Assembly (NCBI GenBank): GCA_017647245.1
Contig: JAGCKY010000126.1
Coordinates: 1 to 10,163, forward strand
Direction: 5' to 3'
DNA: 10,163 nucleotides
DNA from: Elusimicrobiaceae bacterium
Lineage (GTDB): Bacteria; Elusimicrobiota; Elusimicrobia; Elusimicrobiales; Elusimicrobiaceae
In this document: in pieces, positions 1 through 5,384 of the stretch
How positions within the stretch are numbered: the first letter of the stretch is position 1
How the letters are laid out: the number at the start of each line of letters is the position of its first letter
Translations under genes and position numbers: made by a program
Notes under the pieces: model-generated
What the model saw: only the letters and a program-made list of their open reading frames with translations
Told to the model about the DNA's origin: nothing
Database searches by the model: none

Positions 1-10
1 AAATTATGCC

Positions 11-102
11 GTCATCCCGGACATGGATCCGGGATCCAGTCCGTTTATAAGGAAACACAACTTTTATAAAAACCTGGATTCCGTGTCCACGCACGCAATG
101 AC
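11..102. repeat. Composite palindromic repeat, copy 1, upstream of pilin gene 1
   Basis: Two 29-nt arms (11-39 and 74-102) are imperfect inverted repeats, about 21 of 29 positions pairing, around a 34-nt AT-rich centre containing GTTTATAAGGAAA. Each arm begins or ends with GTCAT/ATGAC and ATCCAG/CTGGAT and is itself a small hairpin. In the left arm CCCGGA pairs with TCCGGG around CATGGA. In the right arm five of six pairs form around a TCCACG loop. The left arm is identical over 29 nt to the reverse complement of 2205-2233. The layout resembles REP-like dispersed palindromes of the GTCATTCCCGCG type seen in many bacteria (family resemblance, not a database hit). The terminal ATGAC supplies the ATG at 98. 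Confidence 0.85.
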
Positions 103-670
103 GACAAAAACAAAAGCATTTACGCTTATTGAGCTATTAGTAGTTGTCTTAATCATTGGTATTTTGGCGGCGATTGCCTTGCCGCAATATGAAAAAGCAG
201 TGGAAAAAAGTAAAGCCGCGCAAGCGTTTGCTATATTAAATTCTGCTTATCAGGCGGCCCAATCTTATTATATGGCCAACGGAGATTTTCCGCAAACATT
301 TGAAGATATGGGTTTTGAAATTCCGTGGACAGGAAAAGCGAAATGGTCTACCCAAGATCAAATCAAGGATACCAAATCAAATGATGAGTGGTCTTTGCAG
401 CTTTATTATACTGCTGGGAAAGATGTAATGCTTCTAATGGGGCGCATATCCGGCAAGTACGACGGGGCAGGGCTTATTTTGCCGGTGGCAAATGGTAATC
501 ATGAGTTGCCAACGTACGGGAAGAAATTTTACTGTGGTGAGCGAAAATCTAAAGGGGATCATATATTTAGCACAGATTTACCGGAAGGGGCTTATTGTGA
601 AAAAGTGATGGGAGGTACACTAAATACAGGTAGTATAGCGGTTTCTTACCGTCCTTATAATCTGCCGTAA
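98..670 (+). CDS. Type IV pilin-like protein 1 (prepilin N-terminal cleavage/methylation domain)
   Basis: Small secreted pilin or pseudopilin of 190 aa from this start. The leader MTTKTKA is followed by F8-TLIEL with the conserved Glu+5, then a hydrophobic alpha1-N helix (about residues 8-30) ending ALPQY. This is the prepilin peptidase (PilD) site with Ala at -1, then the polymerisation helix. The C-terminal domain has two cysteines, C146 and C167 (in GAYCEK), likely a D-region disulfide. The segment around PWTG and the GAYCEK block are shared with pilin 2. The start is uncertain: ATG 98 lies in the end of the palindromic repeat and has no Shine-Dalgarno sequence. The frame stays open to the left window edge, including an ATG at 23, so a repeat-interrupted longer leader as in pilin 2 is possible. 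Which machine it serves (pilus or type II-like secretion) is not determinable here. Confidence 0.85.
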   Translation: MTTKTKAFTLIELLVVVLIIGILAAIALPQYEKAVEKSKAAQAFAILNSAYQAAQSYYMANGDFPQTFEDMGFEIPWTGKAKWSTQDQIKDTKSNDEWSLQLYYTAGKDVMLLMGRISGKYDGAGLILPVANGNHELPTYGKKFYCGERKSKGDHIFSTDLPEGAYCEKVMGGTLNTGSIAVSYRPYNLP

Positions 671-684
671 AGAAGTGTTAGTAA

Positions 685-714
685 TTGACACCTATTTCGG
701 TAACTTTGTATAAT
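685..714 (+). promoter_or_regulatory. Consensus sigma70 promoter of infC operon
   Basis: Perfect TTGACA (685-690) and perfect TATAAT (709-714) separated by 18 bp. The expected start is near 721, leaving a 5' UTR of about 38 nt before infC. The full-consensus boxes fit a strongly expressed translation operon independent of the upstream pilin gene. Confidence 0.85.
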
Positions 715-744
715 AAAATAGTCCTGGAAAGGGACTATTTTTTT
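715..744 (+). terminator. Intrinsic terminator-like hairpin between pilin 1 and infC
   Basis: ATAGTCC (718-724) pairs perfectly with GGACTAT (732-738) around a 7-nt loop, and A residues at 715-717 can extend the stem against the T run 739-744. It would end pilin 1 transcripts, but it also overlaps the predicted transcription start of infC. The same bases would therefore form a hairpin at the extreme 5' end of the infC mRNA. A role as infC attenuator or mRNA stabiliser is inference. Confidence 0.65.
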
Positions 745-758
745 CAAAAGAAAACACA

Positions 759-1298
759 ATGGCTAGATTTGATAACAAAAGAGTCTTTAAAAAAGATTTG
801 TACACCCGCAACGGAAATATCCGTGCGGAAGAAGTAAGAGTAATTGACAGCGACGGTGCAATGATCGGTATTATGCCGACGCACAAAGCCATCGCACTAG
901 CCAAAGAGCAAGAGCTGGACTTAGTGGAAATTTCACCCAACGCCCAGCCGCCTGTTTGTAAGATACTCGATTACAACAAGTACGTCTTTGAACAAGGCAA
1001 AAAAGAGAAAGATGCCAAGAAAAAGCAGAGCAAAGTAACACTTAAAGAGCTGCGCATTAAATCGCGCATTGCGCCGCATGACTTGGACGTCAAACTCCGT
1101 CAGATTGAAGGATTTTTGAAAAAGAAAGACCAAGTGCGTTTAGTGGTCGTGTTTCACGGTCGCGAAAACCAGCACAAGGAACTGGGCGAGCAGATGTTAA
1201 ACGACGCGGCCAAGCGTTTGGAACCGCTTGCCAATGTGGACGGCGGCTTGCAGCAGTTAGGCAACCGTATGTCTATGACCTTTGTGCCGAAAATTTGA
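759..1298 (+). CDS. infC: Translation initiation factor IF-3
   Basis: IF-3 binds the 30S subunit, prevents premature 50S joining and checks start-codon and initiator-tRNA pairing. The 179-aa protein is of normal family length. The N-domain (about residues 15-80) carries NGNIRAEEVRVID (18-30) and the signature run DLVEISPNAQPPVCKILDY (54-72). A lysine-rich linker (80-96) follows, then the C-domain with KELRIKSRI (96-104), GFLKKKDQVR (118-127) and FHGREN (132-137). It is first in infC-rpmI-rplT, the order conserved across bacteria. The start is an ordinary ATG, not the AUU used for autoregulation in E. coli, and only A-rich sequence without a clear Shine-Dalgarno sequence precedes it. Transcription most likely comes from the promoter at 685-714. 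Confidence 0.97.
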   Translation: MARFDNKRVFKKDLYTRNGNIRAEEVRVIDSDGAMIGIMPTHKAIALAKEQELDLVEISPNAQPPVCKILDYNKYVFEQGKKEKDAKKKQSKVTLKELRIKSRIAPHDLDVKLRQIEGFLKKKDQVRLVVVFHGRENQHKELGEQMLNDAAKRLEPLANVDGGLQQLGNRMSMTFVPKI

Positions 1299-1320
1299 CT
1301 TTCTTTTGATAAATAAAACA

Positions 1321-1374
1321 CCTGCCCGCGCACGGTTTGCGTAGGGGAGGGGCGTCGGTCCGTTTCGTCGGGCC
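1321..1374 (+). promoter_or_regulatory. Structured GC-rich leader between infC and rpmI (candidate L20/L35 autoregulatory site)
   Basis: The 104-nt gap between infC and rpmI is AT-rich except for this GC-rich island, which can fold into two adjacent hairpins. The first pairs GCGCA (1328-1332) with TGCGT (1338-1342), extended by CCC (1325-1327) with GGG (1344-1346). The second pairs GGTCC (1357-1361) with GGGCC (1370-1374), including one G-U pair. Ribosomal protein L20 is known to repress rpmI-rplT through leader RNA structures in E. coli and Bacillus. Assigning that role here is inference from position and foldability, not a recognised motif match. Confidence 0.5.
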
Positions 1375-1402
1375 ATGCTAACTAAAATAAAAGGAAATTA
1401 AA

Positions 1403-1609
1403 ATGCCTAAAATGAAAAACCACAGCGGAGCCAAAAAACGTTTCCGCTTAACAGCCAAGGGTAAATATACCCACCGCAAAGCCGGCAGAAAACATTTGCT
1501 TACGCCTGTTTCTGCTTCCCGTAAACACGACATGCGCCAAACCGGAGTGATTGAAAAGAACTCCTTGAACGGACGCATCTTGCAGAAACAAATGCCGATG
1601 GCTAAATAA
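1403..1609 (+). CDS. rpmI: 50S ribosomal protein L35
   Basis: Small basic protein of the large ribosomal subunit, 68 aa against about 65 in the family. It opens MPKMKNHSGAKKRF and continues with TAKGK (17-21) and the conserved basic stretch HRKAGRKHLLT (24-34), all typical of L35. A clear Shine-Dalgarno AAGGA at 1391-1395 lies 7 nt before the ATG. rplT follows after a 14-nt gap, so the two are co-transcribed and probably coordinately translated. The preceding structured leader is the likely control point for both. Confidence 0.97.
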   Translation: MPKMKNHSGAKKRFRLTAKGKYTHRKAGRKHLLTPVSASRKHDMRQTGVIEKNSLNGRILQKQMPMAK

Positions 1610-1623
1610 AGAGGTGAAGCAAT

Positions 1624-1974
1624 ATGAGAATTAAATTCAGCGTTCCCCGGCACGCCCGGAAGAAAAAATTATTAAGAGCCGCCAGCGGCTATTACGGAGA
1701 TAAATCCCGCCGCTTGCGCATGGCTACCCAGCAGTTGGGTAAATCGTGGGTACACTCGTATGTGGACCGCCGCGATAAAAAACACACCTATCGCCAATTG
1801 TGGATTACCCGTATCAATGCCGCCGTACGTGAAGACGGAATCAGCTATTCCAAATTCATCAACGGGCTGGCAAAAGCGGGTATTACCTTAAACCGCAAGA
1901 TGTTGTCTGAAATGGCGATTAAAGATCCGGTGTCGTTTAAGCAACTGGTGGACTTAGCCAAAAAAGCGCAATAA
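1624..1974 (+). CDS. rplT: 50S ribosomal protein L20
   Basis: L20 binds 23S rRNA early in 50S assembly and in several bacteria represses its own operon. The 116-aa length is typical. It has the basic N-terminal extension rich in Arg/Lys ([17 protein letters not shown], residues 9-25), then [20 protein letters not shown] (48-67) and SYSKFINGL (74-82), all L20 hallmarks. Shine-Dalgarno-like AGAGGTGA (1610-1617) lies just after the rpmI stop, 6 nt before the ATG. It is the last gene of the operon: a strong terminator follows, and pheS/pheT, which follow in some genomes, are not present here. Confidence 0.97.
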   Translation: MRIKFSVPRHARKKKLLRAASGYYGDKSRRLRMATQQLGKSWVHSYVDRRDKKHTYRQLWITRINAAVREDGISYSKFINGLAKAGITLNRKMLSEMAIKDPVSFKQLVDLAKKAQ

Positions 1975-2013
1975 ATTAGCTCAACGGCTTTTATAGTTGA
2001 ATCGATACTGCAC

Positions 2014-2042
2014 AAAAAACGCAACGTAAAGTTGCGTTTTTT
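2014..2042 (+). terminator. Intrinsic terminator of infC-rpmI-rplT
   Basis: A perfect stem of CGCAAC (2020-2025) with GTTGCG (2031-2036) around GTAAA is flanked by six A and six T residues that extend the pairing to 12 bp, with the T run ending the transcript. It lies 40 nt after the rplT stop. Confidence 0.92.
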
Positions 2043-2128
2043 GTTGTGTTTTTGGTTGGCTTTTCGTTGGGCAAAAACAGGGCTTGACTTGTTTTTTTTT
2101 TTTGGTACGATATGGGGGTACGGAACAT
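2037..2128 (+). promoter_or_regulatory. Pilin promoter cassette, copy A, with 12-T spacer
   Basis: TTGACT (2084-2089) and TACGAT (2106-2111) are spaced by 16 bp, of which 12 are a T homopolymer (2092-2103) between TG and GG. GGGGGTACG follows the -10 box at the expected start site. The block from the terminator T run to about 2128 is closely similar to 9519-9607, upstream of pilin 3, so it is a duplicated promoter unit. The two copies differ in T-run length. The promoter drives pilin 2 across repeat copy 2. Confidence 0.7.
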
Positions 2129-2138
2129 TTTTTAAGCC

Positions 2139-2233
2139 GTCATTGCGGGCGTGGACCCGCAATCCAGCGTTGTTTATAAAGGAAAAAAGGCCTTAATAAA
2201 CAGACTGGATCCCGGATCCATGTCCGGGATGAC
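2139..2233. repeat. Composite palindromic repeat, copy 2, in the pilin 2 5' UTR
   Basis: Arms 2139-2167 and 2205-2233 (29 nt each) flank a 37-nt centre with GTTTATAAAGGAAA, nearly the same core as copy 1. The left arm folds TGCGGG with CCCGCA around CGTGGA. The right arm folds CCCGGA with TCCGGG and is the exact reverse complement of the left arm of copy 1. The left arm differs from the matching arm of copy 1 at only 3 of 29 positions. It sits between the poly-T promoter and the pilin 2 ribosome-binding site, so it would be transcribed as a long hairpin in the leader RNA. Confidence 0.85.
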
Positions 2234-2253
2234 ACAGAGAGGAAAAAAGTATT

Positions 2254-2958
2254 ATGAACACAAAAGAAATAAAAAAGGGTCGTCATTCCCAAGAGCCGTT
2301 ATTGAGAATCTCCCTTTTGTATGCTGTGAGTAAAATGGGAAAAATACCTTATTTGATAAAAGACAAGAAAGCGGGAGATCCCCGACAAAAACACTCGGGG
2401 ATGACGCCTTTATTTAATAACGGCTTTACGCTTATTGAGCTGTTAGTAGTTGTATTAATTATCGGTATACTGGCGGCCATTGCTTTGCCGCAATATAAAA
2501 AAGCAGTAGAAAAAAGCCGCGCGGCGCAAGGCATTACGATGTTAAAGTCTGCGTATCAAGCGGCCGAAGTATATTATTTGGCAAACGGCACTTGGCCGGA
2601 AAGTTTTGCTGATTTGGATATACAAGTGCCTTGGACGGGAAACACCAAATGGAATACTTCCACCCAAGCCAGAGATGCACATTCTGGTGAAGAATGGTCT
2701 GTTCAATTGATAGGCACCGAGACTACAAAGGGAGTGGAAATAGGGCGTATTTCGGGACCGTATGCCGGGACGGGATTTGGTATTTATTATGAACCTGCAT
2801 ACGATTTGATTCCAAAAAAACAACTACTTTGTTTAGAAAAAAACAAAATCGGGAATTTCTTATGGGAAGACAAAGGCGCGTATTGCGAAAAGATTTTTGC
2901 GGGCACTAAAGTCTACGGAGCCGGTGAGGCATGGACTTGGGTTTACAGTCTTCCGTAA
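2254..2958 (+). CDS. Type IV pilin-like protein 2 with repeat-interrupted leader
   Basis: Pilin or pseudopilin of 234 aa from ATG 2254, which has a GAGAGG Shine-Dalgarno at 2237-2242, 11 nt upstream. The first nine residues, MNTKEIKKG, look like a complete prepilin leader. They are followed by about 48 residues encoded by a palindromic repeat (2282-2405) and its short flank, then the real cleavage point NNG^F58 with Gly at -1 and Glu+5. The hydrophobic helix spans 58-80, and C193 and C211 (GAYCEK) match the cysteine pair of pilin 1. An alternative start, ATG 2401, lies inside the repeat end, gives an 8-residue leader (185 aa), and has GGGG directly abutting instead of a spaced ribosome-binding site. 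Pilin function is confident; the start and the use of the long leader are not. Confidence 0.85.
   Translation: MNTKEIKKGRHSQEPLLRISLLYAVSKMGKIPYLIKDKKAGDPRQKHSGMTPLFNNGFTLIELLVVVLIIGILAAIALPQYKKAVEKSRAAQGITMLKSAYQAAEVYYLANGTWPESFADLDIQVPWTGNTKWNTSTQARDAHSGEEWSVQLIGTETTKGVEIGRISGPYAGTGFGIYYEPAYDLIPKKQLLCLEKNKIGNFLWEDKGAYCEKIFAGTKVYGAGEAWTWVYSLP
2282..2405. repeat. Composite palindromic repeat, copy 3, inside the pilin 2 leader coding region
   Basis: Two 33-nt arms (2282-2314 and 2373-2405) are inverted repeats around a 58-nt centre. They share the GTCAT terminus of copies 1 and 2 but end ATCTCCC rather than ATCCAG. The right arm (reverse-complemented) forms a perfect CCCCGA/TCGGGG stem; the left forms TCCCAA/TTGAGA with one mismatch. 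Flanking AAATAAAAAAGG on the left and CCTTTATTT on the right extend the inverted pairing. No target-site duplication is visible. It reads in frame without stops in the pilin frame. Confidence 0.75.
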
Positions 2959-2988
2959 TTTTTATTTTTGGCACTTAAGCATTTATTT

Positions 2989-4074
2989 CTATAAAATTAT
3001 CCCGCCGCCGAGCACTATATCCCCGTCGTATAAAACCGCACTTTGACCTGCCGTAATAGACAGCTGCGGCTCTTTGAATTTAGCGCTCAGCGTGCCGTCA
3101 GCATTTAGTGTGACGGTTGCCGGTGCGGCGTGGTGCAAGTTGCGGATTTTGATGTGCGCTTCAAATTGTTCCGAGGGCGCATGGCCGCGCGTCCACGTCA
3201 AGTGGTCTGCACGCAACGTGTCACTGTACAGTGCAGATTTCGGGCCGATGATGACCTGATTTTTTTTCGCGTCCAATCCGACCACGTACATCGGTTCTTT
3301 AAATCCGCTTAAACCAAGCCCTTTGCGCTTGCCGATGGTGTAGCCCCAAATCCCCGTATGTTTGCCGATGACCGTACCGTCTTGTAATACTAAATCGCCG
3401 GGTTTATTGGGGAAATTTAATAAATCATTGTAATCGCCGCAATAAAAATCTTGGCTGTCCTCTTTATCGGCAACGGAGAGCCCCGCTTTGCGTGCGATTT
3501 CACGAATTTGCGGTTTGGTCATTTCGCCGAGCGGAAACAAAATTTCTTTTAGTTGCGTTTGTGTTAAACGGTGCAAAAAATAGCTTTGGTCGCGCGATAA
3601 ATCTTTGGCGGTTTTGAGTAAAAAATCGCCGCTTTCTTTGTCTTGCTCTACGCGCGCGTAGTGGCCGGTGGCAAATTTATCAAATGTAATTCCCTGCGCG
3701 CGTGCGGCGGTGGGCAGTACACCAAACTTAATGCGGCTGTTGCACCAAATGCACGGATTGGGCGTGCGGCCGCAAGCATATTCACTGCGGAAATTATCCA
3801 GCACTGCCTGACGATATGCGTCGCGGCAATCCACGGTCAAATACTCAATGCCCAGTTTATCTGCCAGCGCGCGGATTTCTTGCAAATCTTCTTTTTTCTC
3901 GGGAGAAAGACACGCATTTTTATTGTGCGTATCTTTCGGAATAGGCAGGGAATCATCCCAAATCAGCATGGTCGCGCCGATGACGCGGTATCCTTGCTCT
4001 TTAAGCAATATGGCCGCCGCGGTGGAATCCACTCCGCCGCTTAGGCCCACCAGAACAGTCTTTTTGTCCATCAT
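2989..4074 (-). CDS. mnmA: tRNA-specific 2-thiouridylase MnmA
   Basis: Cytoplasmic enzyme that adenylates and thiolates U34 of Lys, Glu and Gln tRNAs (s2U34), with sulfur relayed from a cysteine desulfurase. The 361-aa length matches the family. It carries the PP-loop SGGVDS (12-17) for ATP, TPNPCIWCN (104-112) with the catalytic Cys region, the tRNA-binding GHYARV (137-142), KDLSRDQSYFLHRL (157-170), DSQDFYCGD (206-214) with the second catalytic Cys, and the C-terminal barrel with GYTIGKRKGLG (244-254). Cysteines C108, C111 and C212 form a CxxC...C set. ATG 4074 and ATG 4071 are adjacent; the GAGG ribosome-binding site is better spaced for 4071. It lies on the same strand as, and 92 nt downstream of, the HD-GYP gene, and converges on pilin 2. 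Confidence 0.96.
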   Translation of the reverse strand: MMDKKTVLVGLSGGVDSTAAAILLKEQGYRVIGATMLIWDDSLPIPKDTHNKNACLSPEKKEDLQEIRALADKLGIEYLTVDCRDAYRQAVLDNFRSEYACGRTPNPCIWCNSRIKFGVLPTAARAQGITFDKFATGHYARVEQDKESGDFLLKTAKDLSRDQSYFLHRLTQTQLKEILFPLGEMTKPQIREIARKAGLSVADKEDSQDFYCGDYNDLLNFPNKPGDLVLQDGTVIGKHTGIWGYTIGKRKGLGLSGFKEPMYVVGLDAKKNQVIIGPKSALYSDTLRADHLTWTRGHAPSEQFEAHIKIRNLHHAAPATVTLNADGTLSAKFKEPQLSITAGQSAVLYDGDIVLGGGIIL

Positions 4075-4166
4075 TTTCCTCTAAAGATAAATTTGTACTT
4101 AAGGTTGAAAGCCAAAAGGACCCTTATATTTTAGTATTTTTTGGTGCAGATGTGACCGCACGCGGA

Positions 4167-5384
4167 TTAATTTTCCGCGGTATTATTTTCTTGGGAAGGA
4201 GAAAAAGAAATCGGATGATGCGGTTGCGCGGGTTCCTGTTTTTCGTCGGCGTTTTTGGCAGAATATAATTTGCGCACGGACGCATAAATGCGCTTAAACG
4301 CCGCTACGATGCGCGGGTCAAACGCTTTGCCGCTTTCCGCCAAAATATAGCGGTAGGCATCGTCGGTTTTCCATGCTTTTTTGTACACGCGCGAAACACA
4401 CAGCGCATCAAACACATCCGCCACCGTGATTATGCGCGCTTCCAGCGGAATTTCTTCCCCTTTTAAACCGTGCGGATACCCGTTACCGTTCCATTTTTCG
4501 TGGTGATACAAGCTCATTTTGTGAGCCATTTGCAATACTTTAGAGTGTGCCCCTTCCAAAATGCGCCCGCCGTACACGGTGTGCGATTTCATAATTTCAA
4601 ATTCTTCGGGCGTAAGCTTGCCGGGTTTTAACAAAATATGATCGGCCAGCGCCACCTTGCCGATATCATGCAAGGGGCTTGCGTTTTTAATCAGCTCGGC
4701 GTGCTTTTTGCTTAGCCCGAGCGCGAGTGCAAGCAAATACGAAATAATGCTGATGTTTTTTAAGTGGGAGCGCGTATCCTGCTGGTCACGATATTCGGCT
4801 GTAACAGCCAAACGATAAATCGTTTCCAGTTGCGCCACGTGTACGTCTTGGTACAGTTTGGCAATTTCAATAGAGCTGGCCGCCAAAGTAGCAAGCAACA
4901 GCAAAATGCCTTCGTCCTTTTTATCAAAAGGTTGTTGGTCTGCTTTGTTGGCTACTTGGAAAACGCCGAGCACTTTGCCCGCATTATTTTTAAGCGGCAC
5001 GGCGAGCATAGTATGCGTGCGGAAATCGGTTACCATATCCACGGCCATGGAAAAGCGTTCGTCTTCGTAAGCGTTGGGCAAATTGATAGATTGGCCCGTG
5101 CGCGCCACCATAGCCACAATGCTGTTACCGTCTAAAGGCAGTCGGATTTCGGTATGTTCCAGTCCGCGTCCTTGCGCAATTTTGGACCACAATTCTTTAC
5201 GTTCGCCGTCTTTGAGGAAAATAGTACAACGCCCCACATTGAGCATGCGGGTAATCTGCTGGGCAATAATATCCAGCAGTTTATCCAACCGCAGCTCGCA
5301 GGAGATGCGCGCACCGAACTCAACGAGCAAGTTTAGCTTCTCGTCAGCCGATAGCGTAGGGGTATCGTTTTTAAGTTCGCTCAT
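4167..5384 (-). CDS. GAF domain-HD-GYP phosphodiesterase
   Basis: Predicted signalling phosphodiesterase of 405 aa. A GAF sensor domain (about 25-180; AVPLKNNAGKVLGVFQVANK at 128-147) is joined to an HD-GYP domain (about 185-375). The latter has HDIGK (239-243), KPGKLTPEEFEIMKSH (253-268), HHEKWNGNGYPHGLKG (294-309) and ARIITVADVFDAL (316-328). HD-GYP proteins hydrolyse cyclic di-GMP (some act on cGAMP); the metal-binding residues I can see are intact, with Asn299 where Asp is more usual before GxGYP. There is no membrane segment or receiver domain, and the tail (375-405) is polar and low-complexity. ATG 5384 was chosen; an upstream TTG at 5408 would only deepen the overlap. It overlaps the end of the glcF-like gene by 14 bp, implying translational coupling. 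Ligand and substrate are unknown. Confidence 0.9.
   Translation of the reverse strand: MSELKNDTPTLSADEKLNLLVEFGARISCELRLDKLLDIIAQQITRMLNVGRCTIFLKDGERKELWSKIAQGRGLEHTEIRLPLDGNSIVAMVARTGQSINLPNAYEDERFSMAVDMVTDFRTHTMLAVPLKNNAGKVLGVFQVANKADQQPFDKKDEGILLLLATLAASSIEIAKLYQDVHVAQLETIYRLAVTAEYRDQQDTRSHLKNISIISYLLALALGLSKKHAELIKNASPLHDIGKVALADHILLKPGKLTPEEFEIMKSHTVYGGRILEGAHSKVLQMAHKMSLYHHEKWNGNGYPHGLKGEEIPLEARIITVADVFDALCVSRVYKKAWKTDDAYRYILAESGKAFDPRIVAAFKRIYASVRKLYSAKNADEKQEPAQPHHPISFSPSQENNTAEN

Noticed and set aside
751..761. AUU start codon for infC, as in E. coli
   Set aside because: The conserved N-terminus begins at an ordinary ATG at 759, with no upstream in-frame homology.
692..940. Minus-strand frame overlapping the infC promoter and start
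   Set aside because: It overlaps a consensus promoter and the infC N-domain and has no family features.
1845..2162. Minus-strand frame of 105 codons overlapping rplT and the terminator
   Set aside because: It crosses a strong terminator, promoter cassette A and part of a repeat; no domain is visible.
11..2405. CRISPR array
   Set aside because: The repeats are three isolated composite palindromes with unequal spacing and no regular spacers or adjacent cas genes.
3643..4044. Open frame of 133 codons on the plus strand opposite mnmA
   Set aside because: It lies fully antisense to a gene with strong MnmA motifs, has no ribosome-binding site and shows no recognisable domain.
4075..4166. Promoter or terminator between the HD-GYP gene and mnmA
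   Set aside because: I saw only short weak pairings without a T run and no convincing -35/-10 pair, so nothing is called, although mnmA may have its own promoter here.
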